Assembly (NCBI GenBank): GCA_964588695.1
Contig: CAZPQK010000008.1
Span: 62,001-126,000, forward strand
Length of the DNA stretch: 64,000 bases
Source: CAZPQK01 sp964588695
GTDB lineage: Bacteria > Krumholzibacteriota > Krumholzibacteriia > WVZY01 > JAKEHA01
Direction of reading: 5' to 3'
Shown in pieces: positions 43,168-51,416 of the stretch. Every line of letters starts with the position of its first letter. The first letter of the stretch is position 1. A program made the translations under genes and the position numbers. Below the pieces are notes generated by a model that was not told the DNA's origin, did no database searches, and saw only the letters and a program-made list of their open reading frames with translations.

Positions 43168-43993
43168 GCAATCCTCGGCTGCTAAGTTTTCCGGCTAGCA
43201 GGTTAATATCACGCGCCATGGTAACGCGATCGCTTCGCCATTCAAAGTGCGGACCAACACCGCCGTACTCCAACGTCACGACCCAGGGTCGGGCCCACTC
43301 ATCGGCTGCGATGCGCTCGAGGGCCCAATCCAACAAGTCCCAGTCGGGATCCTGCATGGGCATACTATCGCGAAGCCGGCCTTCGCTGTCGCGGCCAACA
43401 CCGGTAACGTGGAGTTCGCGCAATCGATTTGTCGGGTGAGCCAGGGCGCGGGCGTGCTCGCAGTCATGGAGCTCTCGTGAAGCGATGCGAACGTGCGCCA
43501 GATCCAACAAAAGCATCGCATCGGTCGCCTCCAGCACTTCAGATAGGAACGCCGGGTCGGCAGCAGCTCTTACCAGCGAAAAGTCCGGCCGCTTTTCCCA
43601 CGGACTATTCTCCAGGATGACGTTTTCAGCACCAAACCTGTTAACCAAGGTCGCGAGATCCTTTCCCACCCGAGGAATTTCATCAGACGTTCGTGGAGCG
43701 AGGTGGGCGTTAACATAAGGGGTTTTGGTTTCACGACGAAGCGCATCAATCGCGTCGAGACCGGGGGCCGGGGGCACTCCCTGGCCGCACATCAGGTCGT
43801 GATGGACGTAAACCGGCAATATCTCGCGGGCCTCCGCGATGACGGCTGGCCAGGGCGGACATTTAAAGAGATCGACCGGCAGACGCCCCTCTCGAACCAG
43901 CGCCCCGGCCTCCGGCGAATAATTAATTCCTAACCGCAAGAAGTCCGTCCCCTGCCTGAATAGCGCCCGCGATGAGGTCGCAATTAAACCCAT
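43157..43993 (-). CDS. DUF692/MNIO-like TIM-barrel protein (probable multinuclear iron oxidase)
   Basis: The 278-residue protein aligns by eye with the DUF692 (MbnB/TglH/ChrH) family: LGINYSPEAG, VYVHHDLMCG, VNAHLAP, VILENSPW, LLLDLAHVRIAS, RELHVTG and a terminal VTLEYGG. Metal-ligand candidates, in order, are H64 or H65, H97, E128, D164, H167, H195, D209 and E242, all at the strand ends where the family places them. Known members bind two or three iron ions and modify cysteines of peptides, usually with a partner protein. I find no precursor peptide or such partner here. Instead the gene overlaps a glycosyltransferase by 11 bases. A xylose-isomerase-type epimerase is the main alternative. 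The ATG at 43993 lacks a ribosome site. Confidence 0.75.
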   Translation of the reverse strand: MGLIATSSRALFRQGTDFLRLGINYSPEAGALVREGRLPVDLFKCPPWPAVIAEAREILPVYVHHDLMCGQGVPPAPGLDAIDALRRETKTPYVNAHLAPRTSDEIPRVGKDLATLVNRFGAENVILENSPWEKRPDFSLVRAAADPAFLSEVLEATDAMLLLDLAHVRIASRELHDCEHARALAHPTNRLRELHVTGVGRDSEGRLRDSMPMQDPDWDLLDWALERIAADEWARPWVVTLEYGGVGPHFEWRSDRVTMARDINLLAGKLSSRGLRGE

Positions 43994-44073
43994 AGTCTGT
44001 AAGTTGTTCTATGGCTGCCACTTACTACCCTTCCTGATTTCCCCCGGCCAGCAACCGTCCAGCCCTTTTGTTT

Positions 44074-44101
44074 GTAACATTTCGTCGCGGCCAGCCGTTA
44101 G
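44074..44101 (+). promoter_or_regulatory. ECF-type promoter candidate of the first sigma/anti-sigma operon
   Basis: GTAACA (44074-44079) and CGTTAG (44096-44101) are 16 bases apart, like the GGAAC/CGTC arrangement recognised by ECF sigma factors. A start about 7 bases on would put the 5' end near 44108, only about 5 bases before the ATG, so the mRNA could be leaderless. Confidence 0.4.
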
Positions 44102-44112
44102 ATGAATGCAGC

Positions 44113-44637
44113 ATGGGAAACCAGATGAGAAGACTTCTGGCCGAGCACAAGGACCGGGTTTACACCTACGCGTTTTACGCGCTAGGCGAACACGACGAAG
44201 CCGAAGACGTCACCCAGGAAGTTCTCATTAAGCTGTGGCGACACGCCGACCGAGTGATCCCCGCGAGAAGAAACGCCTGGGTGATGCGCGTCGCCAAGAA
44301 CGCCGTCATCGACGCGGTTCGTCGCCGGCAATCGAAAGAGAAAGTGATGACCACCAGCATGCCCGCAGAACAAGTTGCCAACTTGGGAACAGTTCCTGTG
44401 GTCACCCCCGATGCCAGCGCTGAGCAACGTGAACTGCGCGAGGCGTTGGAAGAAGCGGTAAGCAGGCTCGAAGAGCCCTACCGCGGTGTTGTCGTGATGC
44501 GTGAGATTCAAGGTCTCACGTATCAGGAAATTAGCGATGCATTGGAAGTACCCCTAAACACAATGAAGGTTTATCTGCATCGCGCGCGCAAAATGTTGCG
44601 CGATGCCCTCAAGGAGCAAGTGCATGACCACCGGTAA
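44113..44637 (+). CDS. ECF RNA polymerase sigma factor
   Basis: The 174-residue sigma factor has region 2 (about 1-75: YAFYALGEHDEAEDVTQEVLIKLW, then AWVMRVAKNAVIDAVRRR) and region 4 (about 115-168: REALEEAVSRLEEPYRGVVVMREIQGLTYQEISDALEVPLNTMKVYLHRAR). Regions 1 and 3 are absent, as in ECF factors. It directs RNA polymerase to stress-type promoters and is held in check by the membrane anti-sigma encoded next. The stop overlaps that gene by 14 bases. No Shine-Dalgarno site precedes 44113, and 44125 is an alternative start. Confidence 0.9.
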   Translation: MGNQMRRLLAEHKDRVYTYAFYALGEHDEAEDVTQEVLIKLWRHADRVIPARRNAWVMRVAKNAVIDAVRRRQSKEKVMTTSMPAEQVANLGTVPVVTPDASAEQRELREALEEAVSRLEEPYRGVVVMREIQGLTYQEISDALEVPLNTMKVYLHRARKMLRDALKEQVHDHR

Positions 44638-45178
44638 CCAGGTGAACTGTGACTGGGTGGAGGAACGGGTTGACGCTTATCTCGACGACGAGCTAGGCGC
44701 GAAAGAATTGCAACTGTTTACGGCACACGCGAGTGCCTGTACGTCGTGCGAACGCGAACTGGCGATAGCTACCGCCGTCGCCAACGAACTGCGTTCTTTG
44801 CCGACGCTGTCTGCGCCCGACTACCTGGTGACCCGAGCCATAGCTCACGCGGACACTCGGGCTCGCGGCGGGCTGTTGGGCTGGCTCCGCCCCGCGCTGG
44901 GTACCCTGGCCATTGCGCTGGTAGCCGCCGCCGCCTTCTGGAGCGCGGAGCGCACCGCTCCGCCCGCAAACAATGTGGCATCGCCGATGCCGGCCGAAGT
45001 CGAGGCCGCGAGGCATGACCTGATGCTGGCTTTCGGCGTCGTCGGTAAATACTCGCGAAGCACCGCAATCTATGTTGGACGTAGTGCCATGCGAGGACAA
45101 GTTGCACCTCCGGTGCGCGACGCGGTAAAGAAGACGCGCGAAAAAACTCAGCGAGCGTTCGATAGAAGTGAAACTTAA
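44624..45178 (+). CDS. Membrane anti-sigma factor with zinc-finger (zf-HC2) domain
   Basis: The ATG at 44624 is seven bases after AAGGAG, inside the sigma gene's end. The 184-residue protein has an anti-sigma ZAS/zf-HC2 domain (about 1-50) with VDAYLDDEL and the HxxxCxxC signature in HASACTSC. A single membrane segment follows (about 95-115, LAIALVAAAAFW), with a roughly 70-residue extracytoplasmic tail. The zinc domain binds the sigma factor in the cytoplasm and the tail would sense envelope signals or be cleaved. Its neighbours are two DUF4252 proteins, likely part of the response. Confidence 0.88.
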   Translation: MTTGNQVNCDWVEERVDAYLDDELGAKELQLFTAHASACTSCERELAIATAVANELRSLPTLSAPDYLVTRAIAHADTRARGGLLGWLRPALGTLAIALVAAAAFWSAERTAPPANNVASPMPAEVEAARHDLMLAFGVVGKYSRSTAIYVGRSAMRGQVAPPVRDAVKKTREKTQRAFDRSET

Positions 45179-45283
45179 TTCGATTGAAAACGTCTGTTGT
45201 TTGTCAATCGCGACAATAGCAAAGAAGGTTTGACCGAGATGAAACTGACCAAACAAGAATTCGCCCTTTTCGGAGGAGGAGTG

Positions 45284-45844
45284 ATGAGGAAAGCATTCGT
45301 AGTGATGATCGCCGCGTGCGTAATGGCGCTGGGCGTTGTGCCGGTCCAGGCCACCGACATTGACGACGAAATACGCAAGCAGCCAGGGTTCGTCGACTTT
45401 GCGGAGCTGGGTAAGCTAGGGCATGAAGCCAAAGTTGAAGTCTTTTTAAAGGGCCCGATGCTGGAACTGCTTTCGGGATTCTTAAAGAACGAAGAGCCCG
45501 AACTCTACGACATCGTCAACAAGCTAAAACTGGTACGCGTTTTGGTGTTCGAAACCGACGACATCGGCGACCGCATGGCCGACTTTTCCAAGCGAACCTC
45601 CGAGGAAATGGACAAGAAGGGCTGGGAGCGCATCGTAAAGGTCCGCGAGGACGGCGAGCGGGTCGACATTTACTGCCTGCCTTCCAAGGACTACGAATGG
45701 ATTAACGGAATTGTGGTGATGGTCATCGACGGGGGCGACGAAGCGGTTTTCGTGAATATTGTGGGCGAACTTCGCCCCGACGAAATCGGTAAGTTGGGCG
45801 CCCACTTTGACATCGACGAACTCGAGGGCGAGTTCAACTGGTAG
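45284..45844 (+). CDS. Secreted DUF4252 protein, first copy
   Basis: The ATG at 45284 is five bases after GGAGGAGG. The 186-residue protein has a signal peptide (about 1-24, ending VQA). The rest matches DUF4252: GFVDFAELGKLG, KVEVFLKGPMLELLSGF, LKLVRVLVFETDD, GWERIVKVREDGERVDIY and IVGELRPDEIGKLG. The family is often found with ECF sigma operons and its function is not established. The mature protein is very acidic. It follows the anti-sigma gene by about 105 bp with no terminator. Confidence 0.88.
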   Translation: MRKAFVVMIAACVMALGVVPVQATDIDDEIRKQPGFVDFAELGKLGHEAKVEVFLKGPMLELLSGFLKNEEPELYDIVNKLKLVRVLVFETDDIGDRMADFSKRTSEEMDKKGWERIVKVREDGERVDIYCLPSKDYEWINGIVVMVIDGGDEAVFVNIVGELRPDEIGKLGAHFDIDELEGEFNW

Positions 45845-45863
45845 GCCATTTCGCCTGAAACCT

Positions 45864-45899
45864 TTTGCGCCTACCCCTCGTCAAATGGGTAGGTGCAAA
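45864..45899 (+). other. Intercistronic hairpin between the two DUF4252 genes
   Basis: A 13-bp stem (45864-45876 with 45887-45899, one G-U pair, 10-base loop) starts 20 bases after the first DUF4252 stop. GGTTTCACC follows instead of a T tract, so it is not a normal terminator. It may protect or process the upstream mRNA or lower expression of the downstream gene. Confidence 0.6.
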
Positions 45900-45931
45900 G
45901 GGTTTCACCACCCGCGCCATCTGGAGACCCT

Positions 45932-46555
45932 ATGAAAACCCGAATCCTCATCACCATCGCAGTGCTCGCTACCGTGGCGACTTCTACCGGATGTCTATGG
46001 GCACCCGACCTGCGCATGGTGCGGAACGAAATCGAACGCCAATACCCCGACGCGGAGTTCAAAAAACAGATCGAACTGTCTCTCGGACCCGTCTCGATGA
46101 CTTTCGCCCGTCTAGTGACGCGCTTCGTCCCCGAGGCCAACGAGTACAGCGGATATCTGAAGGACGTAAAGCGGGTTGAGGTTGCAGTGTACGAAGCCGA
46201 TCATGTTCCCGACATGGAGGAAATTAAACTTCCCCATCGTATCCAGAAGATGATGGACAGCGAGGGCTGGGAAACCATGGTCAGAGTCCGTGAGGACTCG
46301 GAGTTAGTATGGGTCGCCTATCGCAGCAAACGCGATCGAATCCGACAGATCTACGTGATGGTCCTGTCGGACAGCGAACTGGTCCTGGTTCGCGCTGAAG
46401 GCAACCTCGACCGACTCGCGCAAAAAGCCATGGAAGACCATAACTTCATGGACGAGTTCCGCGACGAGATTGGTATCGGTGATCGTCAGTACGATTGGGA
46501 AGAAAACAGCACCGACCACACTAGCGACGACGAATCGCACCAGCGCGCGCAATAG
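45932..46555 (+). CDS. DUF4252 lipoprotein, second copy
   Basis: The ATG at 45932 follows GGAGAC by about four bases. The 207-residue protein has a lipobox in STGC (Cys about residue 21), so unlike its neighbour it is membrane-anchored. The body is a diverged DUF4252 domain: KKQIELSLGPVSMTFARL, VKRVEVAVYEAD, GWETMVRVREDSELVWVAYR, YVMVLSDSELVLVRAEG. The C-terminal tail is rich in Asp, Glu and His. The pair probably arose by duplication, then one copy became a lipoprotein. It ends the ECF operon. Confidence 0.85.
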   Translation: MKTRILITIAVLATVATSTGCLWAPDLRMVRNEIERQYPDAEFKKQIELSLGPVSMTFARLVTRFVPEANEYSGYLKDVKRVEVAVYEADHVPDMEEIKLPHRIQKMMDSEGWETMVRVREDSELVWVAYRSKRDRIRQIYVMVLSDSELVLVRAEGNLDRLAQKAMEDHNFMDEFRDEIGIGDRQYDWEENSTDHTSDDESHQRAQ

Positions 46556-46592
46556 CCCAACGCGTCAGCGAGCGCTTAACCAACCTCTAGTG

Positions 46593-46616
46593 GGCCCGCG
46601 GAAATCGCCGCGGGCC
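46593..46616 (+). terminator. Weak terminator-like hairpin after the second DUF4252 gene
   Basis: A perfect 9-bp GC stem (46593-46601 with 46608-46616, 6-base loop) is followed by TTGGTGTTGG and not by a clear T run. Confidence 0.4.
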
Positions 46617-46665
46617 TTGGTGTTGGCCGAATCCCGTTGCCTCCGCCCCTCTCCCCCGTTACCAT

Positions 46666-46694
46666 TTGCCTCATTGCCGGTCTAATCCTATGTT
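46666..46694 (+). promoter_or_regulatory. Promoter candidate of thiC
   Basis: TTGCCT (46666-46671, 4 of 6) and TATGTT (46689-46694, 4 of 6) are separated by 17 bases, about 56 bases before the thiC start. The short leader leaves no room for a TPP riboswitch downstream of it. Confidence 0.35.
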
Positions 46695-46750
46695 TCGACC
46701 AATCTGCACGCGGCGCGTCGCCGCAATTGTTTTTATTGAAGGAGCACATC

Positions 46751-48652
46751 ATGGCCGTAACCAAGGCAAAAGGCGTTGGCTACGAAGACAACTTCCCCGG
46801 TTCGGAGAAAGTGTTCAAGACGGGTTCGCGCGAAGATATTCGCGTGCCACTTCGCCGCGTTACCGTGTCCGCGTCCAACCTGCCCAACGGACGATCCGAA
46901 GACAATCCCGGCCAGGTCATTTACGACACCAGCGGACCATGGACCGATCCCGATATCGAGTTGGACGTACGCGAAGGATTACCAGCGTTGCGCGAGCGAT
47001 GGATTGAAGAGCGTGGCGACACCGAGACTTACGAAGGCCATCCCGTCGTTTTACCGGCGAAAGAAAAACGCTTAAGCCCGTTCCCCGGACTGGCCCGCCC
47101 GCGGCGTCGGGCGCGCGAAGGCCACGCCACCACGCAGATGGCTTACGCGAAGCGCGGAGTCATTACTCCTGAAATGGAGTTCATTGCCATTCGTGAGAAC
47201 TTAGGCCGCGAGGCGGCGTACGAAGCCGACTACGCTCGCCGCAACGGACACGCTGGCGTTTTGGCCAGCGCACAGGTGGGTCGCAGCAACACGCTCGCGC
47301 ACCAACATCCCGGCGATCCGCAAGGCGCGAACATTCCCAATTTTATTACGCCTGAATTTGTTCGCGACGAGGTCGCGGCCGGACGGGCGATCATCCCTGC
47401 CAACATTAACCACCCCGAGTCCGAACCGATGATTATCGGACGCAATTTTCGCGTGAAGATTAACGCGAATATAGGCAACTCGGCAGTGACCTCGACAATC
47501 GAAGAAGAAGTCGAGAAAATGCGTTGGGCAATTCTATGGGGCGGCGACACCGTAATGGACTTGTCCACCGGCAAGAACATTCACGACACTCGCGAGTGGA
47601 TCATTCGCAATTCGCCGGTGCCTATTGGCACTGTCCCTATTTATCAGGCACTGCAAAAGGTCGACGGCAAACCCGAAGAACTTACCTGGGAAGTCTATCG
47701 CGACACGCTAGTCGAGCAGGCCGAGCAAGGCGTTGACTATTTTACCATTCACGCTGGCGTACTATTGCGTTACATCCCATGGACCGCGCATCGCTCCACC
47801 GGAATCGTCAGCCGCGGTGGATCGATCATGGCCAAGTGGTGTCTGGCCCACCACCAGGAAAGCTTTCTCTACACCCGATTCGAAGAAATCTGCGAGATCA
47901 TGAAGGCCTACGACGTTAGCTTTTCGCTAGGCGATGGGCTACGCCCCGGCGCGATCGCAGACGCCAACGATCGAGCGCAGTTGGCTGAACTGGAGACCCT
48001 GGGCGAACTCACCAAGAAGGCTTGGGAGCACGACTGCCAGGTGATGATTGAAGGCCCCGGCCACGTGCCCATGCATCTGATAAAAGAGAACATGGACTTG
48101 CAACTGGAATACACGCACGAGGCGCCCTTCTACACGCTGGGACCGTTAACCACCGACATCGCTCCCGGCTACGACCACATTACCAGCGCCATCGGCGCCG
48201 CCATGATTGGTTGGACCGGCTGCGCAATGCTCTGTTACGTGACGCCGAAGGAGCACCTGGGGCTACCCAACAAGAAAGACGTAAAGGATGGTGTCATCGC
48301 GTACAAGATTGCCGCGCATGCCGCGGACCTGGCCAAGGGTTTTCCGGGCGCGCAGGCGTGGGACAATGCGCTTAGCAAAGCACGCTTCGAGTTTCGCTGG
48401 GAGGACCAGTTTAACCTGTCACTGGACCCGGTGACCGCGCGCGAGTACCACGACGAAACCCTTCCCAAAGACAGCATGAAAACGGCGCATTTCTGTTCCA
48501 TGTGCGGACCGCACTTCTGTTCGATGAAGATCACCGAAGACGTGCGGGCGTATGCCGAAAAAGAAGGGATCGACGAAGAAACCGCGTTGGAAGAGGGAAT
48601 GAAAGCAAAGTCTAAGGAGTTTCGCGATCGCGGTTCGGAGATTTACCAGTAA
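46751..48652 (+). CDS. thiC: Phosphomethylpyrimidine synthase
   Basis: The ATG at 46751 is seven bases after AAGGAG. The 633-residue radical-SAM enzyme converts aminoimidazole ribotide to hydroxymethylpyrimidine phosphate in thiamine synthesis. It has the conserved central barrel (MVMDLSTG-like VMDLSTGKNIHDTREWI, TIHAGVLLRYIP, EGPGHVPMHLI) and the C-terminal cluster-binding CX2CX4C with C582, C585 and C590. The N-terminal domain is complete (ASNLPNGR, YDTSGPWTDP). No other thiamine genes are near. Many bacteria control thiC with a TPP riboswitch. I see none in the 195 bp upstream. A strong terminator follows. Confidence 0.97.
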   Translation: MAVTKAKGVGYEDNFPGSEKVFKTGSREDIRVPLRRVTVSASNLPNGRSEDNPGQVIYDTSGPWTDPDIELDVREGLPALRERWIEERGDTETYEGHPVVLPAKEKRLSPFPGLARPRRRAREGHATTQMAYAKRGVITPEMEFIAIRENLGREAAYEADYARRNGHAGVLASAQVGRSNTLAHQHPGDPQGANIPNFITPEFVRDEVAAGRAIIPANINHPESEPMIIGRNFRVKINANIGNSAVTSTIEEEVEKMRWAILWGGDTVMDLSTGKNIHDTREWIIRNSPVPIGTVPIYQALQKVDGKPEELTWEVYRDTLVEQAEQGVDYFTIHAGVLLRYIPWTAHRSTGIVSRGGSIMAKWCLAHHQESFLYTRFEEICEIMKAYDVSFSLGDGLRPGAIADANDRAQLAELETLGELTKKAWEHDCQVMIEGPGHVPMHLIKENMDLQLEYTHEAPFYTLGPLTTDIAPGYDHITSAIGAAMIGWTGCAMLCYVTPKEHLGLPNKKDVKDGVIAYKIAAHAADLAKGFPGAQAWDNALSKARFEFRWEDQFNLSLDPVTAREYHDETLPKDSMKTAHFCSMCGPHFCSMKITEDVRAYAEKEGIDEETALEEGMKAKSKEFRDRGSEIYQ

Positions 48653-48693
48653 CGCATCGCCACGATGCGACCAACCCTGGCAATGTAAACACG

Positions 48694-48725
48694 AAGGGCC
48701 TCCGGATACTCCGGAGGCCCTTTTC
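48694..48725 (+). terminator. Rho-independent terminator after thiC
   Basis: AAGGGCCTCCGG (48694-48705) pairs with CCGGAGGCCCTT (48711-48722) around a 5-base loop, and TTCTTT follows. It lies 41 bases after the thiC stop. Confidence 0.88.
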
Positions 48726-48753
48726 TTTGCGCTTTGATGCCGTCCGCGCGATT

Positions 48754-50523
48754 CTACTGCGATGAGTTAAGCACGTTACGCAACGCGCTTCGCGAAGCAT
48801 CGCTACCGATCTGACCCAGCGCTTGAATCGCGATACGCCGGACCGCCCGGTTGTGATCTTCCAGCGCAACGCGTTCAAGTATCTTCACCGACTCGTCGGT
48901 TTCGAACTCGGCAATCGCCCACACGATGTTTTTACGAAGATCGGTAGCAGTTTCGCGCTCCAACATGTCTCCATAGACCGGCAGATACTTATCGTCCTCA
49001 AGATCGAGCAGTCCATAGGTCACTGCGCGCCGGACTTCTTCGATAGGCGTGTCACGATAAACTCCCACCAGAACATCGCCCTCGATTCGGCCGTCGTCGA
49101 CAGCCTCCACCAGAGCGTAGCTCGCCGTCTTGGCTAACTCGTGATCGACACCCAAAGCCAGCTCTTTGAGAAGTTCCACTGGCATACGGTCCTCGTCGAT
49201 ATCCAAGATCGAATAAAGCGATGCCTTACGGACGGCGTCGCTGTCGGTTCCCCGAATAATCTTAACCAGCGCGTCGGCAGCCCGGTCTTCCGGATGGGCT
49301 TCGGCCAGCGCGTACACCGCAGCGCGACGGATTTCAACATCACGGGATTCAAGAGCAATCTTTTCCAGAAGTTCTATCGGCGCATCGTGTTCGCGGTCGG
49401 TCAGCGCCCACAATGCGGCGCGACGCACTTCCTCACTCTCCGAACTCTCCAGAATCTTCCCCAGTGCATCTGTGACTCGTTCTTCGTCGTGTTCGCTGAG
49501 GGCATAGGTCGCTTGCAAGGCAACATCCTGGCTCTTCGTGGTCAACGCCATGTCGACAAGAATATCGACCACCCTCGGGTCGTCAAACTCCGCCAACGCA
49601 TGCACCATCCAATGCTCGGCATCTGCATTGGGCGGATTGTTCTTCACCATATCCACCAACGCGTCCAATACGCGAGGATCATGATCGAACTCGACCAGGG
49701 CATAGGCCGCATGGCGTCGAATATCGACATTTCTTTCGTTCTTAAGCACTTCAACCAGCAACGGAATCGCGCGCTCGTCTTCGGTTTCTCCGATCGTATA
49801 AATTATCAGCCGCCGTTCGTGCTCTCGCTTCGCCGACCGATACACCGCAATGAGTTCATCCAACGCTACTTCTTCGCCGCTTTCCAGAAGCCCCATTATC
49901 GCTAGCAGGCGCAACTCTTCGTCGGAATCCCCATGCGCATGCCCGCGCTGCCCGCGCAGGGCGGACTTTACTTCGCGTTCGATGTCACGCTGCATCGCTC
50001 TGGTTTCTCGCTCAACATCGCGCGCGATTGCTTCGGCCGCGTGTTCCTCTGCATGAACCGACGGAGGATTTGGCGGCTGCGGTGCGTCGTGCCCGAACTG
50101 TCCCGGAACCTCGGGCGCGCTATGCGTCATCAACAATGCGCGGTACTTGGGGTCTTTGGTTTTGCGGTAAAGCTTGGCCGCGAGGCTAATCGCTTCGCGC
50201 TCGGCTTCCTCGGACCAACCGCTATTTGGGTACTTCTTCTGAAACTCGCGCATACACTCAAACGCCTGCACCATGTCTTCGTTGCCGCGACTTAGCGAGT
50301 AGCAGTACCAATAAGCCGCGTCGTCGGTTCGTTTGTTCTTAGGGTAATCCTTAACAAACTTGCGAAACGCCGATGCCGCTGCTTTGTACTGCCGGTTGGC
50401 CATCAACTCGTACGCGTTTTCGTAGTCCTTGGCGGCGTCATTTTCTCCAGCGACTGCCGGAAGCGATATCGCCAAGAAAGAAAACACCAACGTCGGAATC
50501 AAAATCCGCTTAAACATTCCCAT
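48754..50523 (-). CDS. Secreted TPR and HEAT-repeat protein
   Basis: The 589-residue protein starts at ATG 50523 (or 50517) after AGGAG and has a signal peptide (about 1-26). Residues 35-130 form TPR-like units of the YbgF/tol-pal type (YENAYELMANRQYKAAASAFRKFVKDYP). A low-complexity charged linker follows (about 135-200). Residues 205-585 are about twelve HEAT/PBS-lyase-like repeats of about 32 residues (VRRAALWALTDRE, IRRAAVYALAEAH, VRRAVTYGLLDLE, VRRIAIQALGQIG). It probably scaffolds proteins in the periplasm. It follows the second anti-sigma gene by 11 bp, so it is part of that ECF operon. No enzymatic motif is visible. Confidence 0.85.
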   Translation of the reverse strand: MGMFKRILIPTLVFSFLAISLPAVAGENDAAKDYENAYELMANRQYKAAASAFRKFVKDYPKNKRTDDAAYWYCYSLSRGNEDMVQAFECMREFQKKYPNSGWSEEAEREAISLAAKLYRKTKDPKYRALLMTHSAPEVPGQFGHDAPQPPNPPSVHAEEHAAEAIARDVERETRAMQRDIEREVKSALRGQRGHAHGDSDEELRLLAIMGLLESGEEVALDELIAVYRSAKREHERRLIIYTIGETEDERAIPLLVEVLKNERNVDIRRHAAYALVEFDHDPRVLDALVDMVKNNPPNADAEHWMVHALAEFDDPRVVDILVDMALTTKSQDVALQATYALSEHDEERVTDALGKILESSESEEVRRAALWALTDREHDAPIELLEKIALESRDVEIRRAAVYALAEAHPEDRAADALVKIIRGTDSDAVRKASLYSILDIDEDRMPVELLKELALGVDHELAKTASYALVEAVDDGRIEGDVLVGVYRDTPIEEVRRAVTYGLLDLEDDKYLPVYGDMLERETATDLRKNIVWAIAEFETDESVKILERVALEDHNRAVRRIAIQALGQIGSDASRSALRNVLNSSQ

Positions 50524-50534
50524 CGTCTCCTGTG

Positions 50535-51416
50535 TTACTCGCTGTCCAGGACATCGCTACTAGCACCCATCTGCTGCACTTCGATCCGAAAAAGCAGATC
50601 GTGCTCGCTGGCCTGGCTACGAATCATTTCCACACCGTCCACATCCGCCTCACCATCCAGGTTAGCGATCTGCGTCAGAATGATTTCCAATTCCTCAACC
50701 AGAAGTCTTAGGCGCGGGTTGTTTTGCTGTTGAGTAGACAACAGGTAACGCAACTCGCGCGCTTGTTGGACTAGCTCGCGCGAATGACGTTGGGCTACCC
50801 CCATCGTAGCCACGTCATCCGGCGAGCTATTTACCAAGGTCATTAAAATCATTTGCGACTGTGCCAGGTACGACGCAGTCTGAACCGCCGCTGAAGTACC
50901 AGACAAACCCGGGCTAGCCGTCTTCGTCCGCGCATCATTGCTGGCCCGGTCCACTCGCCCAAGAAGACCGGCGGCACTATCCGCAGGTCCCGTCGAGTTC
51001 GCGAAGGTCGGCGGCTCTCGCAAGTCCCGGTCTCCGCCGATGCCGATAGCACCCGACATCATCATCCGACTCCCCACCGCACCGATGATTACGAGTGACG
51101 CCGCCACCGCAATCCGCGCCACCCATCGCTTGCGCGACACGTTGCGCAGCGGTAGCGCTTTAACATTGTCGTTGCGCCAGGCCTTCTCGGATTCCATCCG
51201 ATCGTTGAGGCGATCCCAGTAGCCGTCCCAGAATTCCGCTCCCGGGTCGGGCGAGCGGCGTTCGGCGATCATGCTAAGTGTGCGATCGAGTTCCAGGCGG
51301 CGCGACCGGCAGGAGTCGCACGACTCCAGATGATCGGCGAGCTCGCGCTGCTCTTCTGCAGCCAGCTCGTTGTAATAAGCGAGCATGACAAATTCTTCCA
51401 TCTTGTCGCAGCTCAT
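50535..51416 (-). CDS. Anti-sigma factor, zinc-finger type, single membrane segment
   Basis: The 293-residue protein has an N-terminal zf-HC2-like domain (about 1-45) with YYNELAAEEQRELADHLESCDSC carrying the HxxxCxxC pattern. A membrane segment lies at about 100-120 (IAVAASLVIIGAVG). The extracytoplasmic part contains a coiled-coil-like helix (about 195-270: RHSRELVQQARELRYLLSTQQ, LLVEELEIILTQIANL). It would sequester the sigma factor encoded just upstream and be released by an envelope signal. The start overlaps the sigma stop by four bases (ATGA). Confidence 0.85.
   Translation of the reverse strand: MSCDKMEEFVMLAYYNELAAEEQRELADHLESCDSCRSRRLELDRTLSMIAERRSPDPGAEFWDGYWDRLNDRMESEKAWRNDNVKALPLRNVSRKRWVARIAVAASLVIIGAVGSRMMMSGAIGIGGDRDLREPPTFANSTGPADSAAGLLGRVDRASNDARTKTASPGLSGTSAAVQTASYLAQSQMILMTLVNSSPDDVATMGVAQRHSRELVQQARELRYLLSTQQQNNPRLRLLVEELEIILTQIANLDGEADVDGVEMIRSQASEHDLLFRIEVQQMGASSDVLDSE

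Noticed and set aside
43994..44112. Short frames as possible precursor peptide for the DUF692-like enzyme
   Set aside because: The only notable frame is about 23 codons with a single Cys, no ribosome site and no resemblance to known precursors.
44125..44637. Alternative sigma-factor start at 44125
   Set aside because: The downstream ATG lacks a better ribosome site, and the four extra residues from 44113 are harmless, so I keep 44113 while noting doubt.
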